A stretch of 64,000 nt of DNA from assembly GCF_002101555.1 (NCBI RefSeq), contig NZ_LQOL01000099.1:1-64000 (forward strand), written 5' to 3'. Under the pieces are notes generated by a model that did not search any database, had not been told where the DNA came from, and was given only the letters and a program-made list of their open reading frames with translations. Below, one piece after another: positions 56,391-64,000 of the stretch. How positions within the stretch are numbered: the first letter of the stretch is position 1; every line of letters begins with the position of its first letter. Made by a program: the position numbers and the translations under genes. The DNA comes from Mycolicibacterium canariasense (GTDB lineage Bacteria > Actinomycetota > Actinomycetes > Mycobacteriales > Mycobacteriaceae).

Positions 56391-58073
56391 GTGAGCACAG
56401 CAACCGAGCCCTATTACGACCTGGGGTCCTACCACCGGCCCGTCGAGACACCCGATCCGCAGGCACAGGCGTGGTTCGACCGCGGCATGGTCTGGGCGTA
56501 CGCCTTCAATCACGAAGAAGCGGTGCGCTGTTTCGAGCGTGCGCTCGCCCTCGACCCCGACCTGGCCATCGCCCGCTGGGGCATCGCCTACTCGGTCGGC
56601 CCGAACTACAACAAGGCGTGGGAGGCGTTCGATCCGGTGGACCTGGCTGCGTCCCTGCACCGCGCCCGCGCCGAATTGGCCCGGGCGTCCAGCGGGCGCG
56701 CGTCGGTGCCGGAGCGGGCGCTGATCGACGCGCTGAGCGTCCGCTTCCCCACCGACGATCCCGGTGACGCCGCGGCGCTGGAGGCCGGGCACGGCGCCTA
56801 CGCCGACGCGATGACGCGGGTCGCCGCGGAGCACCCCGGCGATGTCGACGTCGCCGCGCTGACGGCCGACGCGCTGCTCAACGTCACCGCGTGGGCGCTG
56901 TGGGACGGCGCGACCGGGCGGCCCGCCCCCGGTTCCCGGGTGCTGGCCGCGGTGCACATCCTGGACGACGCGCTGAGCACCGACGCCGGACGGAGGCACC
57001 CGGGCGTACTGCACCTGTATCTGCATGCCCTGGAGATGTCGGCGCACCCGGAGGACGCGCTGCCCGCCGCCGATCTGCTGCGGGGCCTGGTGCCCGACGC
57101 CGGTCACCTGCAGCACATGCCCAGTCATATCGACGTGCTGTGCGGCGACTACCGCTCCTCGATCCTGGCCAACCAGGCCGCGGTGCGCGCCGATCGTCGA
57201 TTCGTGCGGCGCGAGGGGCCGCTGAACTTCTACTCGCTGTACCGGGCGCACGATCTGCACTTCGTGGTCTATTCGGCGATGTTCGAGGGACGGTCGCAGG
57301 TGGCGCTGGACGCCGCCGACGAGTTGTCCGGTCAGCTGAGCCCCGAGCTGCTGGCGATCGAATCCCCGCCGATGGCCGATTGGCTGGAGGCATTCGTGCC
57401 GCTGCGGGTGCACGTGTTGGTGCGGTTCGGGCGCTGGGACGAACTGATCACCACACCACTGCCGGACGACCAGCAGCTGTACTGCACCACCACCGCCACC
57501 ATCCACTACGGCCGCGGCGTCGCGCACGCCGCCAAGGGGCAGCTCCCTCAGGCCCACGCCGAGCGGGCCGCACTGGCGGCCGCCCACGACCGCATCCCGG
57601 ACACCCGGTACCTGTTCAACAACACCAGCCGCGACATCCTGGCCATCGCGGTGGCCATGCTGGACGGCGAAATCGCCTACCGGGAAGGGCGTTTCGACGA
57701 CGCGTTCACCCACCTGCGGGCGGCCATCGCGCTCGACGACGCGCTGCCCTACGACGAGCCGTGGGGCTGGATGCAGCCCACCCGGCACGCCTACGGGGCG
57801 TTGCTGCTGGAGCAGGGCCGGGTCGAGGAGGCCGCCGCGGTGTACGCGGCGGACCTGGGACTGGACGGCACACTGCGCCGGTCCTGTCAGCATCCCGGCA
57901 ACGTGTGGAGCCTGCACGGCTACCACGAGTGCCTGCAGCGTCTGGGCCGCGACGCCGAGGCGGCGATCATCGGTCAGCAACTCACCCTGGCCATCGCCCG
58001 CGCCGACGTACCGGTACTGGCATCGTGTGCCTGCCGGCTGGAAGTGGTCACCACCGCGAAAGGCTGTCACTAA
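56391..58073 (+). CDS. Tetratricopeptide-repeat protein of unknown function
   Basis: A 560-residue helical protein with several TPR-like units, for example WFDRGMVWAYAFNHEEAVRCFERALALDPDLAIARWGIAYSVG near the start and GALLLEQGRVEEAAAVYAADLGLD near the end. It has the conserved His-rich centre VLHLYLHALEMSAHPEDALPAADLLRGLVPDAGHLQHMPSHIDV seen in a TPR family common in actinobacteria. No signal peptide, no catalytic motif recognised. Likely a scaffold; function unknown. The 111-base gap after it shows no strong signal. Confidence 0.78.
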   Translation: MSTATEPYYDLGSYHRPVETPDPQAQAWFDRGMVWAYAFNHEEAVRCFERALALDPDLAIARWGIAYSVGPNYNKAWEAFDPVDLAASLHRARAELARASSGRASVPERALIDALSVRFPTDDPGDAAALEAGHGAYADAMTRVAAEHPGDVDVAALTADALLNVTAWALWDGATGRPAPGSRVLAAVHILDDALSTDAGRRHPGVLHLYLHALEMSAHPEDALPAADLLRGLVPDAGHLQHMPSHIDVLCGDYRSSILANQAAVRADRRFVRREGPLNFYSLYRAHDLHFVVYSAMFEGRSQVALDAADELSGQLSPELLAIESPPMADWLEAFVPLRVHVLVRFGRWDELITTPLPDDQQLYCTTTATIHYGRGVAHAAKGQLPQAHAERAALAAAHDRIPDTRYLFNNTSRDILAIAVAMLDGEIAYREGRFDDAFTHLRAAIALDDALPYDEPWGWMQPTRHAYGALLLEQGRVEEAAAVYAADLGLDGTLRRSCQHPGNVWSLHGYHECLQRLGRDAEAAIIGQQLTLAIARADVPVLASCACRLEVVTTAKGCH

Positions 58074-58184
58074 GGGCGCGTCCGCTGCGCGAAGCGAGCG
58101 TGGCAGTACTAAGGTGTTGGCAGGCAGGGGTTTCGCGACTCGCAACGGGGCGACGCGCGAGGGCCCCTGGCCGTTGGGGGAACA

Positions 58185-58391
58185 GTGACCATGTCCACTA
58201 CGCACCGACCGGACGCACCCTTGTCGGCGCTCGTCGACATCATCAAGTTCGCGGTCGCGGAGTCGGTCCGGTCGGCCGGCGGAAACCAGCTCGATATCGA
58301 TCGGGTGGCGGTCGCGGCCGCCTACGCGGCATGGTGTTGGGGTTCGGCGTCGGCATTCGAGACCGTCCCCCAGGTATGTCATCAGACCTAG
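58185..58391 (+). CDS. Small protein of unknown function
   Basis: 68 residues from GTG 58185, or 66 from the ATG at 58191 (MSTTHRPD). A purine-rich stretch GGGGGAACA precedes the GTG. The body is a helix with ALVDIIKFAVAESVRSAGG and AVAAAYAAWCWG. No signal peptide and only one weak hydrophobic stretch. Not recognised; it is short and the evidence is the ribosome site and codon pattern. Confidence 0.45.
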   Translation: MTMSTTHRPDAPLSALVDIIKFAVAESVRSAGGNQLDIDRVAVAAAYAAWCWGSASAFETVPQVCHQT

Positions 58392-58414
58392 CGGGTGCCT
58401 CCACCGGCGGTGAG

Positions 58415-58420
58415 TAGGCT
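58415..58420 (+). promoter_or_regulatory. -10 element of the deaminase/GH13 operon
   Basis: TAGGCT fits TANNNT and lies 7 bases before the GTG at 58428, predicting a leaderless mRNA. Confidence 0.35.
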
Positions 58421-58427
58421 CGCCAGG

Positions 58428-58907
58428 GTGTCCATCAGTGCGCAAGACATCGAATATCTGCGCCGCTGCGTCGAACTGGCCGGGTCGGCACTCGACGACG
58501 GCGACGAGCCGTTCGGCTCCGTCCTGGTCGACGCGACCGGTCGGACCCGTTTCGAGGACCGCAACAGAGTTGCCGGGGGTGACGCCACGCGGCACCCCGA
58601 GTTCGCCATCGCCCGGTGGGCCGTCGAGCATCTGACGCCCGAGGAGCGCCGCGCGGCCACGGTGTACACCTCGGGCGAGCACTGCCCGATGTGCGCGGCG
58701 GCCCATGCGTGGGTGGGGCTCGGGCGCATCGTGTACGCGGCCTCCTCGGCGCAGCTGAGCCGGTGGTGCACCGAGTGGGGTGCCCCGCCGGCGCCCGTGG
58801 CCCCGTTGCCGATCGGCACCGTCGCGCCCGGCCTGCGCACCGACGGTCCGGCCGACGAGCTCACCGAGCGGATGCGCGCCCTCTACGAAGCGAAGTTCCG
58901 GCCATGA
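58428..58907 (+). CDS. Nucleoside/cytidine deaminase-like zinc enzyme
   Basis: A 159-residue cytidine-deaminase-fold protein. The HxE zinc motif is HPEFAIAR and the C-x2-C motif is CPMC in GEHCPMCAAAHAW. In the classic motif PCxxC is preceded by Pro; here the residue is His, which departs from the consensus. Members deaminate guanine, cytosine or related nucleobases. GTG start after a -10; the next gene, an alpha-amylase-type protein, overlaps by 4 bases. The pairing is unusual. Confidence 0.8.
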   Translation: MSISAQDIEYLRRCVELAGSALDDGDEPFGSVLVDATGRTRFEDRNRVAGGDATRHPEFAIARWAVEHLTPEERRAATVYTSGEHCPMCAAAHAWVGLGRIVYAASSAQLSRWCTEWGAPPAPVAPLPIGTVAPGLRTDGPADELTERMRALYEAKFRP

Positions 58908-60193
58908 CCGATCCGGACTGGGTCACCCATGCCATCTGGTGGCAGATCTATCCGCTGGGGTTCGTCGGCGCCTTCCCGGCCGATCCGCCACCCCAGCCGG
59001 GTGAGCACCGGCTGTTGCGCATCGTGGACTGGCTGGACCACGCGGTAGAACTCGGCTGCTCGGGTATCGCGCTCGGACCCATCTTCGCCTCCCGCACGCA
59101 CGGGTACGACACCACCGACCACTACCGGATCGACCCCCGCCTCGGCGACGACGCGGACTTCGACCGGCTCGTCGACGAAGCGCGCCGGCGCGGCTTGCGG
59201 GTGCTGCTCGACGGTGTCTTCAACCACGTCGGCACCGATTTCGCACACTATCGCCAAGCCCTGGACACGCCGGAGGGCGGTGACGCCCGCTGGTTCCGCC
59301 GGTCGCGCGACGGATTTGCGACCTTCGAGGGCCACGGCGAGCTGATCGCGCTCAACCACGGCAATCCCGAAGTGGTCGACTACACCGTCGACGTGATGAC
59401 GCACTGGCTGGACCGCGGCGCCGATGGCTGGCGGTTGGACGCGGCATACGCGGTACCGGAACGGTTCTGGGCCGTCGTGCTACCCGCCGTCCGGGAACGC
59501 CATCCGCAGGCCTGGTTCGTCGGCGAGGTGATCCACGGCGACTACCCGGCGCAGGTACGGGCGGCAGGCTTCGACTCGGTGACACAGTACGAACTGTGGA
59601 AAGCCGTCTGGAGCAGCCTCAACGACGGCAACTTCCACGAACTGGACTGGGCGTTGCAGCGCCACAACGACTTCCTGGACACCTTCGTTCCGCTCACCTT
59701 CGTCGGCAACCACGACGTGACGCGGATCGCCAGCCGGCTCGACGACCCGCGCCACCTGGAACACGCCCTGGTGCTGTTGCTCACCACCGGCGGCACGCCC
59801 AGCATCTATGCCGGCGACGAATGGGCGTGGCAGGCCGTCAAAGAGGAGCGAGCCGGCGGCGACGACGCCATCCGGCCCGAATTCGGCGGGCGGCCAACGG
59901 ATCACAACGACACCCTGCAGTTGCACCAATACCTCATCGGCTTGCGGCGCCGGCACCCGTGGTTGCACACCGCACGCACCGAACCCGTCGCGGTCAGCAA
60001 CACCGGGTACATGTACCGCACCGCGGCCGACGACGGTGAGCTGACCGTCGCGCTCAACGTCGGCGCCGAGCCGTTGCGGGCCACCCTGCCCCGGCCGGGG
60101 CAGATCATCGCCGGGTCAGGTGCGCCGCCGCCGGATCTCGTCTCCGACATCGTGGTGCCGCCACACGGCTGGGTGATCGTCGCGCCCCGGTGA
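58904..60193 (+). CDS. Alpha-amylase family (GH13) glycosidase
   Basis: A 429-residue GH13 enzyme with a compact (beta/alpha)8 barrel. Catalytic residues are Asp in GWRLDAAYA, Glu in FVGEVIHG and Asp in FVGNHDVTRI; DGVFNHVG is the conserved region I. It is shorter than typical alpha-amylase, lacking large carbohydrate-binding domains. Suited to maltodextrin, sucrose or trehalose-like substrates, unknown here. ATG overlaps the deaminase stop (ATGA). Cytosolic, no signal peptide. Confidence 0.88.
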   Translation: MTDPDWVTHAIWWQIYPLGFVGAFPADPPPQPGEHRLLRIVDWLDHAVELGCSGIALGPIFASRTHGYDTTDHYRIDPRLGDDADFDRLVDEARRRGLRVLLDGVFNHVGTDFAHYRQALDTPEGGDARWFRRSRDGFATFEGHGELIALNHGNPEVVDYTVDVMTHWLDRGADGWRLDAAYAVPERFWAVVLPAVRERHPQAWFVGEVIHGDYPAQVRAAGFDSVTQYELWKAVWSSLNDGNFHELDWALQRHNDFLDTFVPLTFVGNHDVTRIASRLDDPRHLEHALVLLLTTGGTPSIYAGDEWAWQAVKEERAGGDDAIRPEFGGRPTDHNDTLQLHQYLIGLRRRHPWLHTARTEPVAVSNTGYMYRTAADDGELTVALNVGAEPLRATLPRPGQIIAGSGAPPPDLVSDIVVPPHGWVIVAPR

Positions 60194-60243
60194 ACGGCAC
60201 GGGTGAATATCGGCCAACAACGAAAATGGAATGGTCGAGCGCC

Positions 60244-60249
60244 TAAGCT
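60244..60249 (+). promoter_or_regulatory. -10 element before the cyclase-like gene
   Basis: TAAGCT fits TANNNT and lies 9 bases before the ATG at 60259, giving a leaderless or nearly leaderless mRNA. Confidence 0.35.
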
Positions 60250-60258
60250 CTCGAACCG

Positions 60259-62433
60259 ATGATCACGACAATGGAAAGCCCGGCGGATTCCGATTCGGGT
60301 GATGCAGCGGCACCGCCGAAGTTGAGCCGCCGGTTCCTTTCCCGCGTGAGCATCCAATCCAAACTTTTGGTGATGCTGCTGGCCACCAGCATCCTGTCGG
60401 CCGCCGTGGTCGGGGCCATCGGATACCAGTCCGGCCGACAATCGCTGCGCAATTCGGTATTCGACCGATTGACCGAAATCCGGCAATCGCAGAGCAGGCA
60501 ACTGAGCGCCCAGATTTCCGATCTGAAGAATTCACTGGTCATCTACACCCGGGGTTCCACGACCACGCAAGCCTTGCAGGCGTTCACCGCGGGATTCGAC
60601 CAGCTGGCCAATGCGACCATCACCCCGCAGCAACAACAGGCGATGACGGATTACTACGACAACCAATTCGCCAAGGTGGAGGACAACCAGACCGGCGACG
60701 AGGTCGACGTGTCGGCGCTGCTGCCGACGTCGAACGCGCAGAAGTACCTGCAGGCCAATTACACGACGCCGTTCACGGATTGGAACAAGTCGATCCAATT
60801 CGACGACGCCCGCGACGGCAGCGCATGGTCGGCAGCCAACGCCAGGTACAACGACTTCTTCCGCGAGATCGTCACCCGGTTCGAGTTCGAGGACGCCCTG
60901 TTGCTGGACGCCCGGGGAAATGTGGTCTATTCGGCGTACAAGGGCGTCGACCTGGGCACCAACATCCTCAACGGCCCGTACCGCGCCGGCAATCTCACCG
61001 ACGCCTATCTCAAGGCGATGGCGTCCAACGCCGTCGACTACGTGGCGATCACCGATTTCGGTGACTACCAACCTGCGTCATCGCCCACCGCATGGCTGGT
61101 CTCCCCCGTCGGCGACGTCGGGCAGGTGCAGGGCGTGCTGGCCCTGCAGTTCCCGATCTCCAAGATCAATCGGTTGATGACGATGGACAAGCGCTGGGAA
61201 GAATCCGGTATGGGCAAAACCGGCGAAACGTACATCGTCGGGCCGGACGATCTGATGCGCTCGGATTCCCGGCTGTTCGTCGAGGATCCGGAGAAGTTCA
61301 AACGGGAGGTGATCGACGCCGGCACCCCGCCCGACGTCGCGCAGAACTCCATCCGCCAGGGCGGCACCACACTGGTGCAACCGGTGGGCAGTGAAGCCAC
61401 CAAGTTGGCGCAGCGCGGCCAACGCGGCACGCTCATCGCGCGTGACTATCTGGGCAAGGAGACCCTGCAGGCCTATGCTCCCGTCGACATCGACGGCCTG
61501 CACTGGGCGATGATCGCCAAGATCGACACCGCCGAGGCTTTCGCCCCGGTATCCGCGTTCACCCGCAAGCTGGTGCTGTCCACCGCCGGCATCATCTTCG
61601 TGGTGTCCATCGCGGCGATGCTGCTCGCTCGGTTCTTCATCCGGCCGATCAGGCGCTTGGAGGCCGGTGCCCAACAGATCAGCTCCGGTGACTACGGGGT
61701 GACCGTGCCGGTGCAATCCAAGGACGAGTTCGGCGATCTGACAGTCGCTTTCAATGGGATGAGCCGCAACCTGGCCATCAAGGAGGACCTGCTCAATGAG
61801 CAGCGCAGGGAAAACGACCGGCTGTTGCTGTCGCTGATGCCCGAACCCGTGGCGGTCCGGTACCGGGAGGGCGAGGAGACCATCGCCCAGGATCACCAGG
61901 ATGTCACGGTGATCTTCGCCGATATCGCCGGACTCGACGAGTTGTCGGCCCAGATGAGCTCGGACGCGGCGCTGGCCATCGTCAACCGTCTGGTGCGCCA
62001 GTTCGACGCGGCGGCAGAGAGCCTGGGGGTGGAACGGGTGCGCACCCTGCACAACGGCTACCTGGCCAGCTGCGGACTCAACATTCCCCGCCTCGACAAT
62101 GTCCGCCGCACAGTCGATTTCGCCTTGGAAATGCAGCGCATCGTCGACCGCTACAACGGCGAGACCGGCAACAACCTGCAGCTGCGGGCCGGCATCGACA
62201 CCGGAACCGTGACCAGCGGCCTGGTCGGCCGGTCCAGCCTGGCCTACGACATGTGGGGCGCCACGGTCGATCTGGCCAACCAGGTGCAGAGCGGCTCCGC
62301 GCAGCCCGGCGTCTACGTGACGGCACGGGTGCGCGATGCGGTGAGCGAGCCGAACCTGTTCGTGCCCGCAGGCGAGATCGCCGTCCCGGGCGGGACCGAG
62401 CCGGTGTGGCGGCTCACGGAGCGCCGGCCGTGA
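60259..62433 (+). CDS. Class III adenylate/guanylate cyclase-like membrane protein, catalytic site altered
   Basis: A 724-residue protein: an N-terminal cytosolic tail, a membrane helix (about 35-55), a large extracellular Cache-like sensor (60-435), a second helix (about 435-460), a HAMP domain (460-515) and a class III cyclase domain (540-715). The first metal Asp is present (Asp555, FADIAG). The second, normally Asp, is Asn599 (HNGY), the purine-specifying Lys is Arg595, and the transition-state Asn and Arg are Asp671 and Gln675 (VDLANQ). So activity is doubtful. Translationally coupled to the MscS/cNMP gene, like Rv2435c/Rv2434c in M. tuberculosis (from memory). Confidence 0.87.
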   Translation: MITTMESPADSDSGDAAAPPKLSRRFLSRVSIQSKLLVMLLATSILSAAVVGAIGYQSGRQSLRNSVFDRLTEIRQSQSRQLSAQISDLKNSLVIYTRGSTTTQALQAFTAGFDQLANATITPQQQQAMTDYYDNQFAKVEDNQTGDEVDVSALLPTSNAQKYLQANYTTPFTDWNKSIQFDDARDGSAWSAANARYNDFFREIVTRFEFEDALLLDARGNVVYSAYKGVDLGTNILNGPYRAGNLTDAYLKAMASNAVDYVAITDFGDYQPASSPTAWLVSPVGDVGQVQGVLALQFPISKINRLMTMDKRWEESGMGKTGETYIVGPDDLMRSDSRLFVEDPEKFKREVIDAGTPPDVAQNSIRQGGTTLVQPVGSEATKLAQRGQRGTLIARDYLGKETLQAYAPVDIDGLHWAMIAKIDTAEAFAPVSAFTRKLVLSTAGIIFVVSIAAMLLARFFIRPIRRLEAGAQQISSGDYGVTVPVQSKDEFGDLTVAFNGMSRNLAIKEDLLNEQRRENDRLLLSLMPEPVAVRYREGEETIAQDHQDVTVIFADIAGLDELSAQMSSDAALAIVNRLVRQFDAAAESLGVERVRTLHNGYLASCGLNIPRLDNVRRTVDFALEMQRIVDRYNGETGNNLQLRAGIDTGTVTSGLVGRSSLAYDMWGATVDLANQVQSGSAQPGVYVTARVRDAVSEPNLFVPAGEIAVPGGTEPVWRLTERRP

Positions 62434-63827
62434 CCGATCTGCTCGACGCGCCGTGGTTCTTCTGGTCCGTCGGCGTGTCGGTCGGGTTACCGGTCGCCCT
62501 GGTCATCCTGACCGAGGTGCGCAGCGCGTTGGCCCGCCGCGGCAGTGCGCTGGTTCGTGCGGTGAGTTTGCTGAGGAATTACATCCTGCCGCTCGGTGCC
62601 TTGTTGCTGCTGCTGACGAAGGCCACCGACGTCGACGCGGAAGCCACGCCGGTGCGCATCATCGCGACCGTTTTCGGCTTCGTCATCCTGATCCTGCTGT
62701 TGTCGGGTTTCAATGCCACGCTGTTCCAGGGCGCCCCGGAAGGCAGCTGGCGCAAGCGGATTCCGTCGATCTTCCTCGATGTCGCACGCTTCGCGGTGAT
62801 CGCGGTGGGGCTGGCGCTGATTTTCTCCTACGTGTGGGGCGCCAACGTCGGCGGCCTGTTCACCGCACTGGGCATCACCTCGATCGTGCTGGGCCTGGCA
62901 CTGCAGAACTCGGTGGGCCAGATCGTCTCTGGTCTGCTGTTGCTGTTCGAGCAGCCGTTCCAGCTGGGCGACTGGCTGGACACCCCGTCGGCACGCGGCC
63001 GGGTGGTCGAAGTGAACTGGCGTGCAACGCATATCGACACCGGTAGTGGTATGCAGATCATGCCGAACTCGGTGTTGGCCGGGGCGTCGTTCACCAACCA
63101 GAGCCGCCCGGCCGGTGACCATTCGATTTCGGTGGTCAGCGTGTTCGCCCTCGACGATGCACCAGACCAGGTCTGCGCCATGTTGACCCGGGTGGCGGCC
63201 AATCTGCCCCAACTGCGGCCCGAGGCGCGGCCGAAAGCCGTTGCCATGGGCGGCCTGCAGTACAAGACGACGATCCCGCTGCGCAGTCCGGCCGACGACG
63301 GTTCGGCCAGGGCAACGTTCCTGCGCTGGATCTGGTATGCCGCTCGGCGTGCGGACCTGCACCTGGACGAGGCCGAGGACGATTTCGCCACGCCGGACCG
63401 GATCGCCGATTCGTTGCACGTGGTGGCCGCCACCCTGCGCCTCACCGAGGCTGAGTTCGGCGACCTGCTGCCGTATCTGCGGTTGACCCGTTACGGGAGC
63501 GAGGAGACCCTGCAGACCCCCGGCCAGGTTCCGGACCGGATGACGTTCATCGTCAAGGGCCTGGTGCGGCTGACCGCGGTACGGCCGGACGGTTCGATCG
63601 TCACCGTCCGGACCGCCGAGACCGGGGATTTCCTGGGCCAGACCGCCCTGACCCGCGAGCCCGTGTCCGCGGGTGCACACGCCCTGGACGAGGTCACGGT
63701 GCTGCAGATCGGCCGCACCCACGTCGAGCAGTTGGTGGCACGAAAACCGCTGCTGCTCCAGGAGATCGGGCGTGCCATCGAAGAACGCCGCAGCGCGGTG
63801 CGCGAGGCGCTGGCCGGCGCCGGCTAG
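62430..63827 (+). CDS. MscS-type channel with C-terminal cyclic-nucleotide-binding-like domain
   Basis: A 465-residue membrane protein. The N-terminal 130 residues hold about four helices ending in the MscS pore helix region (GITSIVLGLALQNSVGQIVSGLLLLFEQPFQLGDWL), then the beta domain (VVEVNWRATHIDTGSGMQIMPNSVLAGASFTN). The C-terminal 110 residues resemble a cNMP-binding barrel (MTFIVKGLVRLTAVRPDGSIVTV). In the phosphate-binding loop GDFLGQTALTREPVS the usual Glu is Gln and the usual Arg is missing, so nucleotide binding is doubtful. GTG overlaps the cyclase stop by 4 bases. Confidence 0.87.
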   Translation: MTDLLDAPWFFWSVGVSVGLPVALVILTEVRSALARRGSALVRAVSLLRNYILPLGALLLLLTKATDVDAEATPVRIIATVFGFVILILLLSGFNATLFQGAPEGSWRKRIPSIFLDVARFAVIAVGLALIFSYVWGANVGGLFTALGITSIVLGLALQNSVGQIVSGLLLLFEQPFQLGDWLDTPSARGRVVEVNWRATHIDTGSGMQIMPNSVLAGASFTNQSRPAGDHSISVVSVFALDDAPDQVCAMLTRVAANLPQLRPEARPKAVAMGGLQYKTTIPLRSPADDGSARATFLRWIWYAARRADLHLDEAEDDFATPDRIADSLHVVAATLRLTEAEFGDLLPYLRLTRYGSEETLQTPGQVPDRMTFIVKGLVRLTAVRPDGSIVTVRTAETGDFLGQTALTREPVSAGAHALDEVTVLQIGRTHVEQLVARKPLLLQEIGRAIEERRSAVREALAGAG

Positions 63828-64000
63828 TCCCCGCCGGATCCTGACGTGGCCCCGGTCGGGTCACGACGCGGTCACATGCGGGTCTCCCCGACGAGTCCCA
63901 ATCGTTGCCCAACCGCGACTGCACCGCACGGCCGTGTTACACGTGTGGCATTTGGGGCACGTGATTCACTTTCGACGAAGAAAGAGCAACGGCAATTGCT

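Noticed and set aside
56301..58706. The upstream extension of the frame that ends in the cupin gene.
   Set aside because: It runs antisense through the TPR gene; only the last 127 codons look like a cupin and they have their own ATG.
63828..64000. A gene start or partial gene at the right edge.
   Set aside because: Only an antisense Arg/Pro-rich frame is open. The final 70 bases are AT-richer, with two CACGTG words, and may be the promoter of a gene outside the window.
1..64000. A genomic island, prophage, insertion sequence or CRISPR array.
   Set aside because: No integrase, transposase, terminal repeats, direct-repeat/spacer pattern, tRNA att site or GC drop was seen.

Overview
The window is high-GC (about 65-70%), gene-dense and has no rRNA, tRNA, insertion sequence, prophage or CRISPR array that I could see. 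Gene content points to a Mycobacterium, probably a fast-growing Mycolicibacterium-type environmental species: an antigen 85 mycolyltransferase, a wax ester synthase/DGAT, a CYP125-family steroid monooxygenase, bacterioferritin next to IdeR-type iron boxes, an L,D-transpeptidase, a DUF7159-type protein, and many short secreted Ala/Pro/Gly-rich proteins. Many genes start at, or within a few bases of, the transcription start predicted by a TANNNT -10 element (leaderless promoters), which is typical of mycobacteria.

Layout. 0-6.3 kb: YaaA, antigen 85, WS/DGAT, a nitronate monooxygenase/tautomerase/PPOX operon and a convergent LysR regulator. 6.4-16.4 kb: an Ala/Pro-rich exported protein, a GNAT protein with a gyrase-A-like N-terminus, amidase, small secreted protein, alpha/beta hydrolase, CinA with a small partner, and an exported GH2 exo-glucosaminidase-like enzyme. 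16.4-28.6 kb: a redox section with a FabG3-like SDR diverging from an amine-dehydrogenase-like reductase across a KstR-type operator, a HAD phosphatase, a second nitronate monooxygenase with its own KstR-type site, TetR plus molybdopterin oxidoreductase, CYP125, MmyB-type regulator, FadR-type regulator plus fatty acid hydroxylase, and an L,D-transpeptidase. 28.7-42.8 kb: DUF7159 protein, POT peptide transporter, threonine dehydratase, thioesterase, three secreted or membrane proteins, a glycosyltransferase, a Tat lipoprotein of the dienelactone hydrolase family, SDR, amidohydrolase plus LEH-like protein, and a DsbE/CcdA pair. 42.8-48.6 kb: CMD/AhpD-like protein behind a KstR-type site, a DHA2 exporter fused to a winged helix, bacterioferritin and Bfd flanking two IdeR-like boxes, and an enoyl-CoA hydratase/EthD pair. 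48.7-56.3 kb: FUSC exporter, a thioesterase with a near-perfect KstR palindrome, and a compact biuret/allophanate utilisation operon (GntR, AtzF/TrzF-like, BiuH-like, NCS2-type permease). 56.4-64 kb: TPR protein, deaminase/GH13 pair, and a class III cyclase-like protein coupled to a MscS channel with a cyclic-nucleotide-binding domain.

How it works together. Four separate matches to TNNAACNNGTTNNA (the KstR operator pattern) sit before an SDR/reductase pair, a nitronate monooxygenase, an AhpD-like protein and a thioesterase. With CYP125 in the same window, this suggests several outlying members of a cholesterol/steroid regulon. The most novel-looking single items are the bacterioferritin locus (a duplicated alpha/beta-barrel protein between the IdeR boxes and Bfd), the degenerate cyclase/channel pair, the transporter-winged-helix fusion and the gyrase-like/GNAT fusion. 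All function names come from reading the protein sequences by eye, and no database search was run.
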